Positions 33,477-42,632 of a DNA stretch of 64,000 nucleotides are shown here, one piece after another. Made by a program: the position numbers and the translations under genes. The DNA comes from Fimbriimonas planktonicus (GTDB lineage Bacteria; Armatimonadota; Fimbriimonadia; Fimbriimonadales; Fimbriimonadaceae). The notes beneath the pieces are model-generated. The model did not search any database, had not been told where the DNA came from, and saw only the letters and a list, made by a program, of their open reading frames with translations. Each line of letters begins with the position of its first letter. The first letter of the stretch is position 1. The stretch is taken from the NCBI GenBank assembly GCA_965234685.1, contig OZ248539.1, positions 558,001 to 622,000 on the forward strand. Direction: 5' to 3'.

Positions 33477-36057
33477 GCACTGAACCTACAAAGGTGTAGG
33501 TTCCCGATCCGACTTCTTGGCCATTGAATGGCTCGCCGTTCAAAGTTCCATCGTTGGCGGGTGGATGAATCTCAGCCGTTGTGTTTGGTGGCACAACGAA
33601 GTTCCATGTTAACGTCCCTTCGGAGACTTCCCAGCTTGAATACACCAGTCCAAACGGCGTATCTTGCGATGCGCTGACGGAGGTCAAGTTTCCGCCAAGA
33701 TGCGGTTGCAGGCGCAGCTTCGAGAAACCCGGAGCGGCCAGGTCGATTCCGGCGAGTTTCTGCATCATCCAATCGCCAATCGCGCCGTAGGCGTAGTGAT
33801 TGAAGCTGTTCATGCCCTTGTCCTGGAACCCCTTGTCGTGCGTCCAGCCGTCCCAGCGCTCCCAGATTGTGGTTGCGCCTTGAGTGACGGCATAAAGCCA
33901 ACTGGGCCACTGGGTTTGGTGCAGCAGTTTGAACGCCACATCGGCGCGTCCGTTGTTTAGAAGGACGTGGTTCAGATACGGCGAGCCTACGAATCCGGTG
34001 CTGAGTTTGTAGCCGCGTTTGCCGATATCCGTGACCAATGCTTCGACGGCCGTGGCGTGAAGGTCTTCCGGCAGCAGGTCGAAATGGAGGGCAAGCACAT
34101 AAGCCGTCTGAGTGCCGCTCAGGATAAATCCATCGGCGGTAACGAAACGGCGCAAGAAGGCTTCGCGAATCTCGCGGAAGCGAGTTTCGTAGTGTTCCAC
34201 CCTGTCCTCGCGTCCGACAACTCGACAAATCTTTGCCATCAAGTCGGCGCTTCGAGCATAGAACGCAGTCCCAATGAGCTCGATGGGCGTGTCGGCATTG
34301 ATGCTCAGCCAGTCGCCAAAGCCTAGGAAGCCCGGCTGATTTGGATGGCTACGAATATCATCGATTGCCGCGCGATCTAATGAGCGGAAGTAAGCCTCGA
34401 AACTCGCAAAGTGCCGCTCCAGAATTCTCGCGTCGCCGGTGGTTTCGTAGACCGTCCAAGGGCAGATCAGAACGGCATCGGACCAAGCTGGGCCGCCATC
34501 CGAGTCCTCAAAGATCGCCGTATCTGGTGCTGTCGGCGGGATCTTGCCCTGGGGGCTTTGGCTATCGGCGAGATCGAGTTGGTACTTCTCCCAGAAGGTT
34601 TGCGTGTTTGCAATGGTCATGGCGGTCCGGACAAACACCTGGGCGTCGCCGGTCCAGCCAAGGCGCTCATCGCGCTGGGGGCAGTCGGTCGGCACATCCA
34701 CGCTGTTCCCTCGCCAGCCCCAGCGGATGTTTTTCCACAACTGGGTAAGCAGGGGATCGGAACAAGTGAAGTCACCGGGCATCTCGTAGTCGGTGTGCAG
34801 GACCACCGCTTCGATGTTCTCGGTGGAAAATTCGCCCGGAAAGTTCTGGATTTCGGCGTATTGGAAACCGTGGAAAGTGAACTTCGGCTCGAAGATTTCC
34901 ACCCCGTCACCGCTCAGGGTGACAAAGTCGGTCTGAGTCGCGGATCGAAGGTTCTCCGTGTAGAGATTTCCGTTGTTGTCGAGCTTTTCCCCAAAGCGAA
35001 TCCGAATCGTGTCTCCGCGTTTTCCGGAAACTTTCAACCGCACTCGGCCAACGAGGTTCTGGCCGAAGTCGACCAAGTAGATGTCAGACGGCCAAGTTGG
35101 GATTCGCTTGACGCTCACGGGCTGCAAGGTTTCAACAGATCGAATCGGCGGACAGTTGTAAGCCAAAAGCGCGCCGACGTTTGGCTCGACGGTTTCGACG
35201 GGGAGCCAGTTGCTGGCGTCAAATCCTGGTGCATCCCAGCCGGGGAAGCTCAATCGGTAGTCGTGATGCTCACCCATCAGGATGTCGGCCTGAACGATTG
35301 GACCGTAGTTGTGTTGCCAATCTCCGTTGGTCACCACTTCAACTCGGCCGTCCTCGGTTTCCACTACGAGCTGAGCCAATAGGGCCGGTCGGTCGCCGTA
35401 GAGCTGCCGCCCACGCCATTCGACGTTGCCGGAGTACCAGCCGTCGCCCACCGCGACACCTAGCACGTTCTCGCCATGCTGCAGGTGTTCGGTGACGTCG
35501 TAAGTGACATACCGGACGCGCTTTCGATAGTCGGTCCAGCCCGGGCTGAGCTCGTCAGTTCCGAGCGAATGGCCATTCAGACTTGGGTCCATCACACCAA
35601 GGGCCGTGATGTACAGTCGGGCCCGAACGACCTTGGACTCCACCGCAAACGAGCGCCGGAAGTAAGGAGCCGGAACCATGGCTCGTCGACCACCGACCAA
35701 TCGGCCTTGAATCCAGTCCGCCTTCCACCCGGCTGGGTCAAGCAAGCCGGTTTCAAACCAAGTTGCCTGGGATGTTTCAGCGTTTCCAGCGGAAATCACG
35801 GTGACGGTGAGCAGGTAGCGTGTCGCCGAAAGCAGAGCCGGGCCGCGATACTCAACACGTTGATCGGCCTGGGCGAGTTGCCCGGAGTCCCAGACCTCAC
35901 TGCCGTCTTCCAGCGTGACGCGAACCTGACAAGCTTCCTGGCGCCAATTGTCGGCATCGGTTTCGATTCGCCAGGTGAAGCGTGGCGAAGGCTCGCTGAT
36001 GCCGAGCGGCTCGGTCGTGTATTCGGTTTGAACTTTTGAGATTTGGAAGGTGCTCAT
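33469..36057 (-). CDS. Alpha-L-rhamnosidase (GH78)
   Basis: This 862-residue protein has the standard GH78 order: N-terminal beta-sandwich (IPSPRFTWRIET-type start, about 15-115), a second carbohydrate-binding sandwich (about 130-320, RARLYITALGVMDPSLNGHSLG), the (alpha/alpha)6 catalytic barrel and a C-terminal beta domain (LRLQPHLGG). The catalytic motif DCPQRDERLGWTGDAQVF with the general acid Glu is intact. It releases terminal rhamnose from plant or microbial glycans. No signal peptide was seen, so it may act on imported oligosaccharides. ATG 36057 is preferred over GTG 36072, which would overlap the upstream gene's stop. It follows the other glycosidase gene by 7 bases. Confidence 0.93.
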   Translation of the reverse strand: MSTFQISKVQTEYTTEPLGISEPSPRFTWRIETDADNWRQEACQVRVTLEDGSEVWDSGQLAQADQRVEYRGPALLSATRYLLTVTVISAGNAETSQATWFETGLLDPAGWKADWIQGRLVGGRRAMVPAPYFRRSFAVESKVVRARLYITALGVMDPSLNGHSLGTDELSPGWTDYRKRVRYVTYDVTEHLQHGENVLGVAVGDGWYSGNVEWRGRQLYGDRPALLAQLVVETEDGRVEVVTNGDWQHNYGPIVQADILMGEHHDYRLSFPGWDAPGFDASNWLPVETVEPNVGALLAYNCPPIRSVETLQPVSVKRIPTWPSDIYLVDFGQNLVGRVRLKVSGKRGDTIRIRFGEKLDNNGNLYTENLRSATQTDFVTLSGDGVEIFEPKFTFHGFQYAEIQNFPGEFSTENIEAVVLHTDYEMPGDFTCSDPLLTQLWKNIRWGWRGNSVDVPTDCPQRDERLGWTGDAQVFVRTAMTIANTQTFWEKYQLDLADSQSPQGKIPPTAPDTAIFEDSDGGPAWSDAVLICPWTVYETTGDARILERHFASFEAYFRSLDRAAIDDIRSHPNQPGFLGFGDWLSINADTPIELIGTAFYARSADLMAKICRVVGREDRVEHYETRFREIREAFLRRFVTADGFILSGTQTAYVLALHFDLLPEDLHATAVEALVTDIGKRGYKLSTGFVGSPYLNHVLLNNGRADVAFKLLHQTQWPSWLYAVTQGATTIWERWDGWTHDKGFQDKGMNSFNHYAYGAIGDWMMQKLAGIDLAAPGFSKLRLQPHLGGNLTSVSASQDTPFGLVYSSWEVSEGTLTWNFVVPPNTTAEIHPPANDGTLNGEPFNGQEVGSGTYTFVGSVLS

Positions 36058-36064
36058 CTTTCTG

Positions 36065-38428
36065 TTAGTCACGCTCTAGTCGGTGGTTGCCACCCATTAC
36101 GTTAATCGTTCGCTTGCCGAAAATGATCGTTGCCGGCAAGCCATCTGGCAACGACACGTCCAATACCTTTCCGTTGATGGAGGCGATGATGTTTCCGCGA
36201 GGGGTGACGAGAGTGCCGGAGAGTTCCTTTAGCGAGGACAACGCGGGATTGATTTGCACGCGGCTAAAGTTGGCGTCTGTCGGACGAATCCCGAGCAAAC
36301 TCGCGTAGGTGTGATAGATCGGGTGCGCTCCCCAGGCATGGCAGTCGGAGCGCGTCGGCTCTGGCATTTCAATGGTCGTTTTGAGCCCATTTTTGACTAG
36401 ACCGCGCCAGAGATCGAGTCGGTTCAGGATGGCGTCACCATCGCCAAGGGCATAGAACGCCTCAAACAAGTAATGGGTGAAGTAGATGGTGGTCTTCTCT
36501 AGGCCTGGTTGTTTCAGCGCGTTGCTTGCCTCATCTTGAGTTAGCACTCCCGCGATGAGTCCGAGCGCCTGCGAGTGCTCGCTCCGGTGCTGGTGACCGA
36601 GGTCATCGGAAAGAATGCCGAGCTTGCTATCCCAAAAGGACTTGCGTATGGCAGTGCTCAAGCGCTCGGTTTTAACGCCAAGGCGGGTCTCGAGCAATGC
36701 TTCACCCGCTTGCGCTTCAAGCTCAGCCATCGCCTTGAGTGCCAAGAGGTACTGCAAGTTGAGGGGCGCGGTTGGATTCTCGGCGCTTGTTGGAGGCATT
36801 CCGTTTCGCCAGCTTGGCACCCAATCGATGTAGTTCCAACCTGGTGGCGGCGTGAGTAAACCGTCACCGTTTACGAACTGAGCGAAGTAGTCCAAGACGA
36901 TTCTTGCGCCGGGCAGGTGCTTCTTTACATCCGCAAAATTGTCGCCGTACAGCATCGCGTCGTGGAGCATGCAAATCCACCAAAGCGAGAAGGGTGGGAT
37001 CACTTGCCGCACACGACTCGGGTACCGCGAGTGGGTGATGCCACGGTTTCGCCGCGATTCGTCGAACGCACGCAGGGCTTGCTGCGGCAAACGACGGTCT
37101 TGTCCAAGAGTGTAAGTCGCTAGAACCTGTAGCCTCGTGTCGCCCGCGTATTGCAACTGCTCGTAGTACGGGCAGTCCATATACGTCTCGTGCGAGCACA
37201 TTTCCAACGTACGGATGCCGATTCGGTGGATGTCCGCCAGGTCTGGATCGCTGGAATTGAATGTGGAGCTGAACTCGTACGGATAATGCGTTTCGATGAA
37301 CCCGAGCCCGGTCAGGGTCAGCGGCTCAGCTTCGGTTTCGATGACAACTTCAACGTACCGACCGGCATGCCACCAGAGACTGCGGAACTGTCCGACGAAC
37401 TCGGCGATCACTTCATCGCCAATGCCATCTTCCCAGGACCAAATGGTCGAGAAGTGCTTGCCTTCGATGTCGTCGCGATTGCCTTTGCTCATGGCTTCGT
37501 CCTTCACGAACAAGGCTTCTTGCCAGTTCAATCGAACGGATCCTTTGCCATTCCAGCCGATCCAATGTCGCGCACAGACGTAATCGTTCAGGTCAAGGAT
37601 CGCGCGGACCCGGGTGTGCGGCGGGACCTGCATGGAGGTGCCCGCCAATAGCTGGGAGAACTTCTCCGTCCATGCGGCAGATGACTCTGCCTGGCGCACC
37701 GGAACAGGGTGAGTTGGACCGGCGGGAACCTCTCGTGCATGTCTGACGGTTGTCTTCGACCACTTCTCCTCGTACATGGCCGGCAGGGTTGCCGGGCGAA
37801 GCAAGTGGATCCGGTCAAACTCACTCTCGGCGACGTTCATTAAGCCGGGATGGATGGACTCAGCTTTTTGCCATTCGGCACGATCTCGCATTGAGGCTCG
37901 GAATCGGATTCGGTCTCCCGTTCCCCAAGCCGCTTGGGGAGGCTTAAACTCGAACTCGGGACGGATTACCGCTTGCCAGTCGGCCTTACCGGTATTGATG
38001 CGCTCGATGAAGGAAGGGTCTTCGGTTGCAAGGAGAAAGCCGTGGCAAATGGAGTGCTGTGCATAAGCTTTTGTTTCTCCTGCCGACCAAACCAAAGCCG
38101 AGATCGTGTGCGTTCCGGCTTCAAAGTTTGCCTGATACGTTTCGAAAGCCCAGTGGTCCTCGTCTCCGCGCTCTGGGCCCCGGCCCACGAGTTCGCCATC
38201 AAGGTACAGCTCGTAGCGATCATCGCCGGTGACGTGCAAGTTTAGGATCGCTTTATCGGTGAAATCAACTTTCAGGGAGTACTCGATCACGATTGGCCCC
38301 TGCTTGATCTTCGGGTGAGAAATCCAGTTGGCGGGCCAAACACCTTCTCGGTTCCAGCCTGCTTCACGCCGAAGTCCGAATGGGTCAGAGGTCAAAAGTA
38401 ACCGTCGCGCCGTCGCGATATTTGCCAT
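36065..38428 (-). CDS. Rhamnosidase-like six-hairpin glycosidase
   Basis: The 787-residue protein resembles GH78-type enzymes: an N-terminal sandwich that begins with the ANWISHP motif, a lectin-like domain (LHVTGDDRYELYLDGELVGRGPERGD) and an (alpha/alpha)6 barrel with the characteristic ETYMDCPYYEQLQYAGDTRLQ, in which Glu and Asp are the probable catalytic pair. The C-terminus carries a small beta domain (FSRVQINPALSSLKELSGTL). It lacks a signal peptide. It is upstream of and nearly contiguous with the GH78 gene, so they are cotranscribed. The exact substrate may be rhamnosyl or a related sugar. Confidence 0.85.
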   Translation of the reverse strand: MANIATARRLLLTSDPFGLRREAGWNREGVWPANWISHPKIKQGPIVIEYSLKVDFTDKAILNLHVTGDDRYELYLDGELVGRGPERGDEDHWAFETYQANFEAGTHTISALVWSAGETKAYAQHSICHGFLLATEDPSFIERINTGKADWQAVIRPEFEFKPPQAAWGTGDRIRFRASMRDRAEWQKAESIHPGLMNVAESEFDRIHLLRPATLPAMYEEKWSKTTVRHAREVPAGPTHPVPVRQAESSAAWTEKFSQLLAGTSMQVPPHTRVRAILDLNDYVCARHWIGWNGKGSVRLNWQEALFVKDEAMSKGNRDDIEGKHFSTIWSWEDGIGDEVIAEFVGQFRSLWWHAGRYVEVVIETEAEPLTLTGLGFIETHYPYEFSSTFNSSDPDLADIHRIGIRTLEMCSHETYMDCPYYEQLQYAGDTRLQVLATYTLGQDRRLPQQALRAFDESRRNRGITHSRYPSRVRQVIPPFSLWWICMLHDAMLYGDNFADVKKHLPGARIVLDYFAQFVNGDGLLTPPPGWNYIDWVPSWRNGMPPTSAENPTAPLNLQYLLALKAMAELEAQAGEALLETRLGVKTERLSTAIRKSFWDSKLGILSDDLGHQHRSEHSQALGLIAGVLTQDEASNALKQPGLEKTTIYFTHYLFEAFYALGDGDAILNRLDLWRGLVKNGLKTTIEMPEPTRSDCHAWGAHPIYHTYASLLGIRPTDANFSRVQINPALSSLKELSGTLVTPRGNIIASINGKVLDVSLPDGLPATIIFGKRTINVMGGNHRLERD

Positions 38429-38568
38429 TGCGTCGCAAGCATAGCTAAACCAGCGAACTTGGTGCCTTGGATCTTTTCTCCGCCTGACGATCGCCGCGCT
38501 ATGGGAGACCGAGTAGTATGCTGAGCCGAGAGAAACGCCCAGATTTTTGAAGTCTGGCGGGTTGAAAA

Positions 38569-41028
38569 ATGCAATACAAACTCACTGAGCTCGTCGATCG
38601 ATACTGCATTTTGGAGCCGCTGGACACGATTGTTCACGACCTGCCAGATGGCGGCGCACTTACCGTTTTTGAAGCGTTTGATAACCCCTATGGGGCGGTG
38701 CTGCCCGGCGAGTCGATCATCACGGGTGGAGTTGCCGGTGAACATCGCATCTCCGATGAAGATGGCGAGGTCGATATCCGGTTCCGATTAGAACCCAAAA
38801 CAAAGATCTGCGAATCGACCCAAGAATTCGAGCGCCTGTTCCAACGATTGCTTTTCACCATGACGAGCGAACCGATGGAGCGATCAGTAGTGGATCTCGC
38901 TGGCTCAATTGGGAATCCCAAAACGTATCGATTCTTCGTCTGCTGGCTCCGCGACCACGTTCACGTGCTGAAAGGCATGAAGTACTTCGAGGCCTCTCTG
39001 AAGGGGGCGCTTGAGCTTTATCGAGACACGCAGCGAGAGGACGGCATGATCTTCGACAATTGCTATCCGCGAACGGCTTGGCCCAACTACTGGGACATGC
39101 GGTTTGCCGATGGCGATTACACGTGCCCCTTCAAAGATCGCTCATTCGAGACGAAGCGCATCCCAGTGGAGGCGGACGTTGAGTACCTCTACGTCGAAGG
39201 CATTTACGCGACTTGGAAGGCTACTGGCGACGACGGCTGGATGGCGAGCTTCCTTGAGTCAGCGGAAAAGGCGATCAGCTACGTTCGCACCAGCAACGTT
39301 CGGTGGTCGAACAAGTACAAGCTCGTTAAGCGCGGCTACACTATCGACACCTGGGATTTCCAGAACTCATTTGATTCCGTAGTTGGTGGAGATGCGATGC
39401 GCATCGACCCAGACAAAACCCGTTTTGGCGTGATGTTTGGCGACAACACCGGGCTTGCGGTAGCGCACGACCAGCTTGCGGAAATGTACGAAGCGCTCGG
39501 GAACGAGCGTTCGGCGAACGAACATTCCAAGCGCGCAAAACAAATTCGCATTCGATTGCGCGAAGTATCGTGGCAGGAGCACTTCTTCCGGCATTTTGTT
39601 GCTGAGGACGAAAAGCCGAGGCCAGAGCTTGGGGTCAACGAATCTTCGCAGGTCTCATTATCGAATGCGTATTCGATCAACCGGAACCTCGATCCGGACC
39701 AGATTCAAAGCATCATCGGAACCTATAAGGCGATCTATCAGGCCGCACCAGAGGGCAGTCCGGGCGAGTGGTACACCATCTTCCCTCCGTTCGAAAACGG
39801 CTTTGGTAGCCATTGCGATAAATGGCAATACATGAACGGTAGCGTCACCCCGATTGTCGCGGGCGAGCTCGCACGAGGGGCGATGAACGCGGGGCACGAG
39901 ACTTACGGAATCGACATCCTTCAGCGGGTGGGAACGCTCGGCGAACCAGACGAGCCCATCTTGCACTGCAGCTACGTTGGCGCGACCATCGAGCGACCAG
40001 AGACCGAGTTCGCACCGATAGATTTGACGGGAATTGTCAATGCTGCTTTGAGATCAGACGCAAGCGTCTCAATCCCTTGGACTTCGGAAAAGGGCGACGA
40101 CCTTCGGGCACTCCAGCCAGGCACACACGACGGTTTTGGCGTGCCGCTCGAGGTCATCGACCCTGCCGAGAACGATGGAAACGCGACGGTTTTGCTATCT
40201 AGTCAGGGCGCTTATGCTCGTTCCGCCGAGTTTGATGTCGATGAGTTCGTAGCGTCGCTTTACTTGATGCACCTCGTCTCGAAACCGGGTAGCGCGAACC
40301 TTGCCGGAACGGTTACTTGGTGCTACCAGGACGGTACTGAAAGCACCCAATACGTCGTCGTCGGAGAGTCTGTTCTGCATTGGTGGATGCCCGAAAAGCC
40401 GAAGGGCACGGGAACGCGGCGAGCCGATTTCGTTTGGACCGGGGCAAATCCCAAGTGTCTAAATGTCGGAGTTTCGATGGGGTACTTCGATAACCCAGAG
40501 CCAGAGAAGCGAGTGAAATCGGTGCGGCTCGATGCCGCGAAGGATGGAGCGATCTGGGCGGTGTTGGCGGCGACCGTGGCAAACCAGCCTGGCTTCATCC
40601 CGCCGAGCGAGGTTTCCTACGGCATCCCGAATGGCTGGGGAGCGGCGGCCGTGATGTACGCAATGGTTGAAGGACTGGCCGGAGTTGTGGACACTTCAAC
40701 CGCGCTTCACACCACCGAGGTTTCGCCACGATGGGACCTTACCGAAGCCGACGACGCTCAGGTCTGTGTCTGCTATCCGGCGAGTCAAGGCTACGTTTCT
40801 TACCAGTGGACGCGTGCGGAAGATGGTCAAGAGCTTTTGATCACGACCTCCGGGCACGACATGACTTTGCGAATCCCGGTCGAAGACGATTCGGCGCGAG
40901 TGTTTGTGAACGGGACCGAGCGTGACTTTGAAGTGGAGCTGATCAACGAGCAGAACTACGCGGTGTTTGACTTCGAAGAAGCCGATCTTTACGGTCCGAC
41001 CAAAGTACGCGTCGTGTTTGACGACTGA
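38569..41028 (+). CDS. Large glycoside hydrolase-like protein, (alpha/alpha)6 barrel, family uncertain
   Basis: This 819-residue protein looks like a cytoplasmic glycosidase but I cannot name its family. An N-terminal beta region (1-120) is followed by a helical barrel-like part (about 120-440), with FFVCWLRDHVHVLKGMKYF, DGMIFDNCYPRTAWPNYWDM and TWKATGDDGWMASFLESAEKAI, typical of (alpha/alpha)6 glycosidases; the acidic residues in WLRDH and in the DxW motifs are catalytic candidates. The rest (440-819) is beta-rich, with Trp-rich motifs. It diverges from the two rhamnosidase genes across 140 bases and probably belongs to the same carbohydrate locus. The start is ATG 38569. Confidence 0.7.
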   Translation: MQYKLTELVDRYCILEPLDTIVHDLPDGGALTVFEAFDNPYGAVLPGESIITGGVAGEHRISDEDGEVDIRFRLEPKTKICESTQEFERLFQRLLFTMTSEPMERSVVDLAGSIGNPKTYRFFVCWLRDHVHVLKGMKYFEASLKGALELYRDTQREDGMIFDNCYPRTAWPNYWDMRFADGDYTCPFKDRSFETKRIPVEADVEYLYVEGIYATWKATGDDGWMASFLESAEKAISYVRTSNVRWSNKYKLVKRGYTIDTWDFQNSFDSVVGGDAMRIDPDKTRFGVMFGDNTGLAVAHDQLAEMYEALGNERSANEHSKRAKQIRIRLREVSWQEHFFRHFVAEDEKPRPELGVNESSQVSLSNAYSINRNLDPDQIQSIIGTYKAIYQAAPEGSPGEWYTIFPPFENGFGSHCDKWQYMNGSVTPIVAGELARGAMNAGHETYGIDILQRVGTLGEPDEPILHCSYVGATIERPETEFAPIDLTGIVNAALRSDASVSIPWTSEKGDDLRALQPGTHDGFGVPLEVIDPAENDGNATVLLSSQGAYARSAEFDVDEFVASLYLMHLVSKPGSANLAGTVTWCYQDGTESTQYVVVGESVLHWWMPEKPKGTGTRRADFVWTGANPKCLNVGVSMGYFDNPEPEKRVKSVRLDAAKDGAIWAVLAATVANQPGFIPPSEVSYGIPNGWGAAAVMYAMVEGLAGVVDTSTALHTTEVSPRWDLTEADDAQVCVCYPASQGYVSYQWTRAEDGQELLITTSGHDMTLRIPVEDDSARVFVNGTERDFEVELINEQNYAVFDFEEADLYGPTKVRVVFDD

Positions 41029-41114
41029 GCCCGCCCCTGAGCTAAGGATCGAAGGCGGAACGAAAGATTCGGGACGTTAAAGTTCGGATTCAAACTCTCT
41101 GTCAGCGTCGGGGC

Positions 41115-41120
41115 TATAAT
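41115..41120 (+). promoter_or_regulatory. -10 box of the tRNA-Cys gene
   Basis: A perfect TATAAT lies 10 bases before the mature tRNA 5' end. No good -35 hexamer is seen at 16-19 bases spacing. Confidence 0.5.
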
Positions 41121-41130
41121 CAGTTTGGTT

Positions 41131-41207
41131 GGTGCCGTGCCCAAGTGGCCCAAGGGGACGGTCTGCAAAACCGTTATTCGGCGGTTCGAATCCGCCCGGC
41201 ACCTCCA
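41131..41207 (+). tRNA. tRNA-Cys (GCA)
   Basis: The cloverleaf folds cleanly. The 7-base acceptor stem GGTGCCG/CGGCACC is perfect, the anticodon stem ACGGT/ACCGT encloses the loop CTGCAAA with anticodon GCA, and the T arm reads GCGGTTCGAATCCGC. The discriminator base is U, as is diagnostic for cysteine tRNAs, and CCA is encoded (41205-41207). It lies between the glycosidase gene and scpA. Confidence 0.97.
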
Positions 41208-41296
41208 CTTCTCCCTCGCCAACCCAACCTTCTCTCGCTTCGGCCGCTTGATTTCTGCGGCTTTCGAACCCAGTGAGTCGTCCAAACAAGGGCAGG

Positions 41297-42091
41297 ATGG
41301 CTCCCCGATCTGAAACCTTGGAAAGTCTTGACCGGCCAAGTCATTCGGTTACGGCGCTTGGCGTGGTTGCTCCACCGCCGATTCACATTTCAACGCCTGT
41401 TTTCGATGGCTCGCTGGCGATGCTGTTCTCCTGCGTTCGCGATCATCGGGTTGACCTGCTGGATATCCAGCTTGCACCGGTCTGCGAGGCATATTTCCAC
41501 TACCTCTTGAATCTGCCGGATGCCGACTTTGACGAGGCCGCCGCGGCCCTAGCCGCCCTCGCGTACCTGCTAGAGCGCAAAGCCTGGCTCTTGCTTCCGC
41601 AAGAAGAACCCGAGCCGGATGCATACGAGGACTCCTATGAAGCGGAGCCAAGTTCGATTGGCGATTTTGCAATCGCGATGGAAGTTCTGACGGCCTGGCA
41701 AGAAGAGCGGGCGGAGTGGTTCTTCCGAAGCCCGGATGCTGGACCCGGCACATATGAATTGCCGTACCAACTGGCAAATGTCAGCGCATTGGACCTCTCG
41801 CGAGCTTTTCAGCGAGTCCTCGACCGCGCACTGCCGCAAGAAATGCCGCTGCTCAGCAAGCCTCGGCGATCCTTGAATGAAGAGATGCAGGTCGTTCTGG
41901 ATCGACTCAGCGGCGAATGGCAATCGCTTACTTGCGTTTTTGGAGATTCGGCCACGCGGACGGATTGTGTCTATTGGTTCTTGGCTCTCCTTGAGCTTGT
42001 GCGCCAGGGCGATGCAGAGGTGAAGCTGCTAGACGAAGAACCCGTTTTCGCCCGAAATCAGGCACCAAAGGCAAAGGTGGTGTTCGATTGA
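41297..42091 (+). CDS. scpA: Segregation and condensation protein A
   Basis: The 264-residue product matches ScpA, the kleisin of the bacterial SMC-ScpAB condensin that organises and segregates the chromosome. The conserved N-terminal motif is FDGSLAMLFSCVRDHRVDLLDIQLAPVCEAYFHYL (a kleisin SMC-binding helix), followed by LAALAYLLERKAWLLLPQ and a C-terminal winged-helix region (CVFGDSATRTDCVYWFLALLELVRQGDAEV). The middle is acidic and variable, as usual. ATG 41297 has an upstream AGGGCAGG; GTG 41273 is an alternative that adds 8 residues. scpB follows with a TTGA overlap. Confidence 0.9.
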   Translation: MAPRSETLESLDRPSHSVTALGVVAPPPIHISTPVFDGSLAMLFSCVRDHRVDLLDIQLAPVCEAYFHYLLNLPDADFDEAAAALAALAYLLERKAWLLLPQEEPEPDAYEDSYEAEPSSIGDFAIAMEVLTAWQEERAEWFFRSPDAGPGTYELPYQLANVSALDLSRAFQRVLDRALPQEMPLLSKPRRSLNEEMQVVLDRLSGEWQSLTCVFGDSATRTDCVYWFLALLELVRQGDAEVKLLDEEPVFARNQAPKAKVVFD

Positions 42092-42624
42092 CGCCGGTCG
42101 ACCGCGTTCTCGCGTTGCTTTTCGTTGCTGACGCTCCAGCCCCGGCCCAGACAATGGCGCTCGCGTTGCAGCTCACGGAGGGGCAAGTGGAGCAGGCTCT
42201 GGAAATCCTGGAAGCCCAGTTACATGAACGTGGACCGATCCAACTCGTGAAGCTCGCCGGAGGCTGGCAACTGAGTACCAAGAAGGCTTACGCGGTGGAC
42301 ATTGCGGCCTTCCTGAAGCCACAAGCTTCGAAGCTGAGCCGAAGCCTGATGGAGGTTTTGGCGGTGATCGCGTATCGGCAGCCGATCACCACTGGCGAAC
42401 TGGAAGTCATTCGCGGCGTCAGTTGTGACTATGGCGTCCGCGCATTGCTTGAACGACGACTGATCGAAGAGAAGGGCAAGCGACAAACTCCCGGACGCCC
42501 GATCCTTTACGGCACCACGGACGAGTTTCTGCACCAATTCAAGATGAAGGACCTCGGCGATTTGCCTCCGGTCAGCGAGGGGTTGCCGGCTTTGCCGGAA
42601 CCGACGGACGCTGCGGCGCGGTAA
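42088..42624 (+). CDS. scpB: Segregation and condensation protein B
   Basis: This 178-residue protein is ScpB, the winged-helix partner of ScpA. The two winged-helix domains are visible: VLALLFVADAPAPAQTMALAL near the start and the diagnostic second one, SRSLMEVLAVIAYRQPITTGELEVIRGVSCDYGVRALLERRLIEEKGKRQTPGRPILYGTTDEFLHQF. The start TTG 42088 overlaps the scpA stop (TTGA), a translationally coupled arrangement. The dacA gene follows after 8 bases. The C-terminal tail is short and not conserved. Confidence 0.95.
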   Translation: MTPVDRVLALLFVADAPAPAQTMALALQLTEGQVEQALEILEAQLHERGPIQLVKLAGGWQLSTKKAYAVDIAAFLKPQASKLSRSLMEVLAVIAYRQPITTGELEVIRGVSCDYGVRALLERRLIEEKGKRQTPGRPILYGTTDEFLHQFKMKDLGDLPPVSEGLPALPEPTDAAAR

Positions 42625-42632
42625 GTTTTGCT

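Noticed and set aside
34411..35382. 323-residue plus-strand frame opposite the GH78 gene
   Set aside because: Shadow of an intact rhamnosidase with catalytic motif on the other strand.
38537..38560. Hairpin-like AGA/TCT-flanked sequence before the third glycosidase gene
   Set aside because: The stem is only about 5 bases (CCAGA/TCTGG) with mismatches beyond; too weak to report as regulatory.
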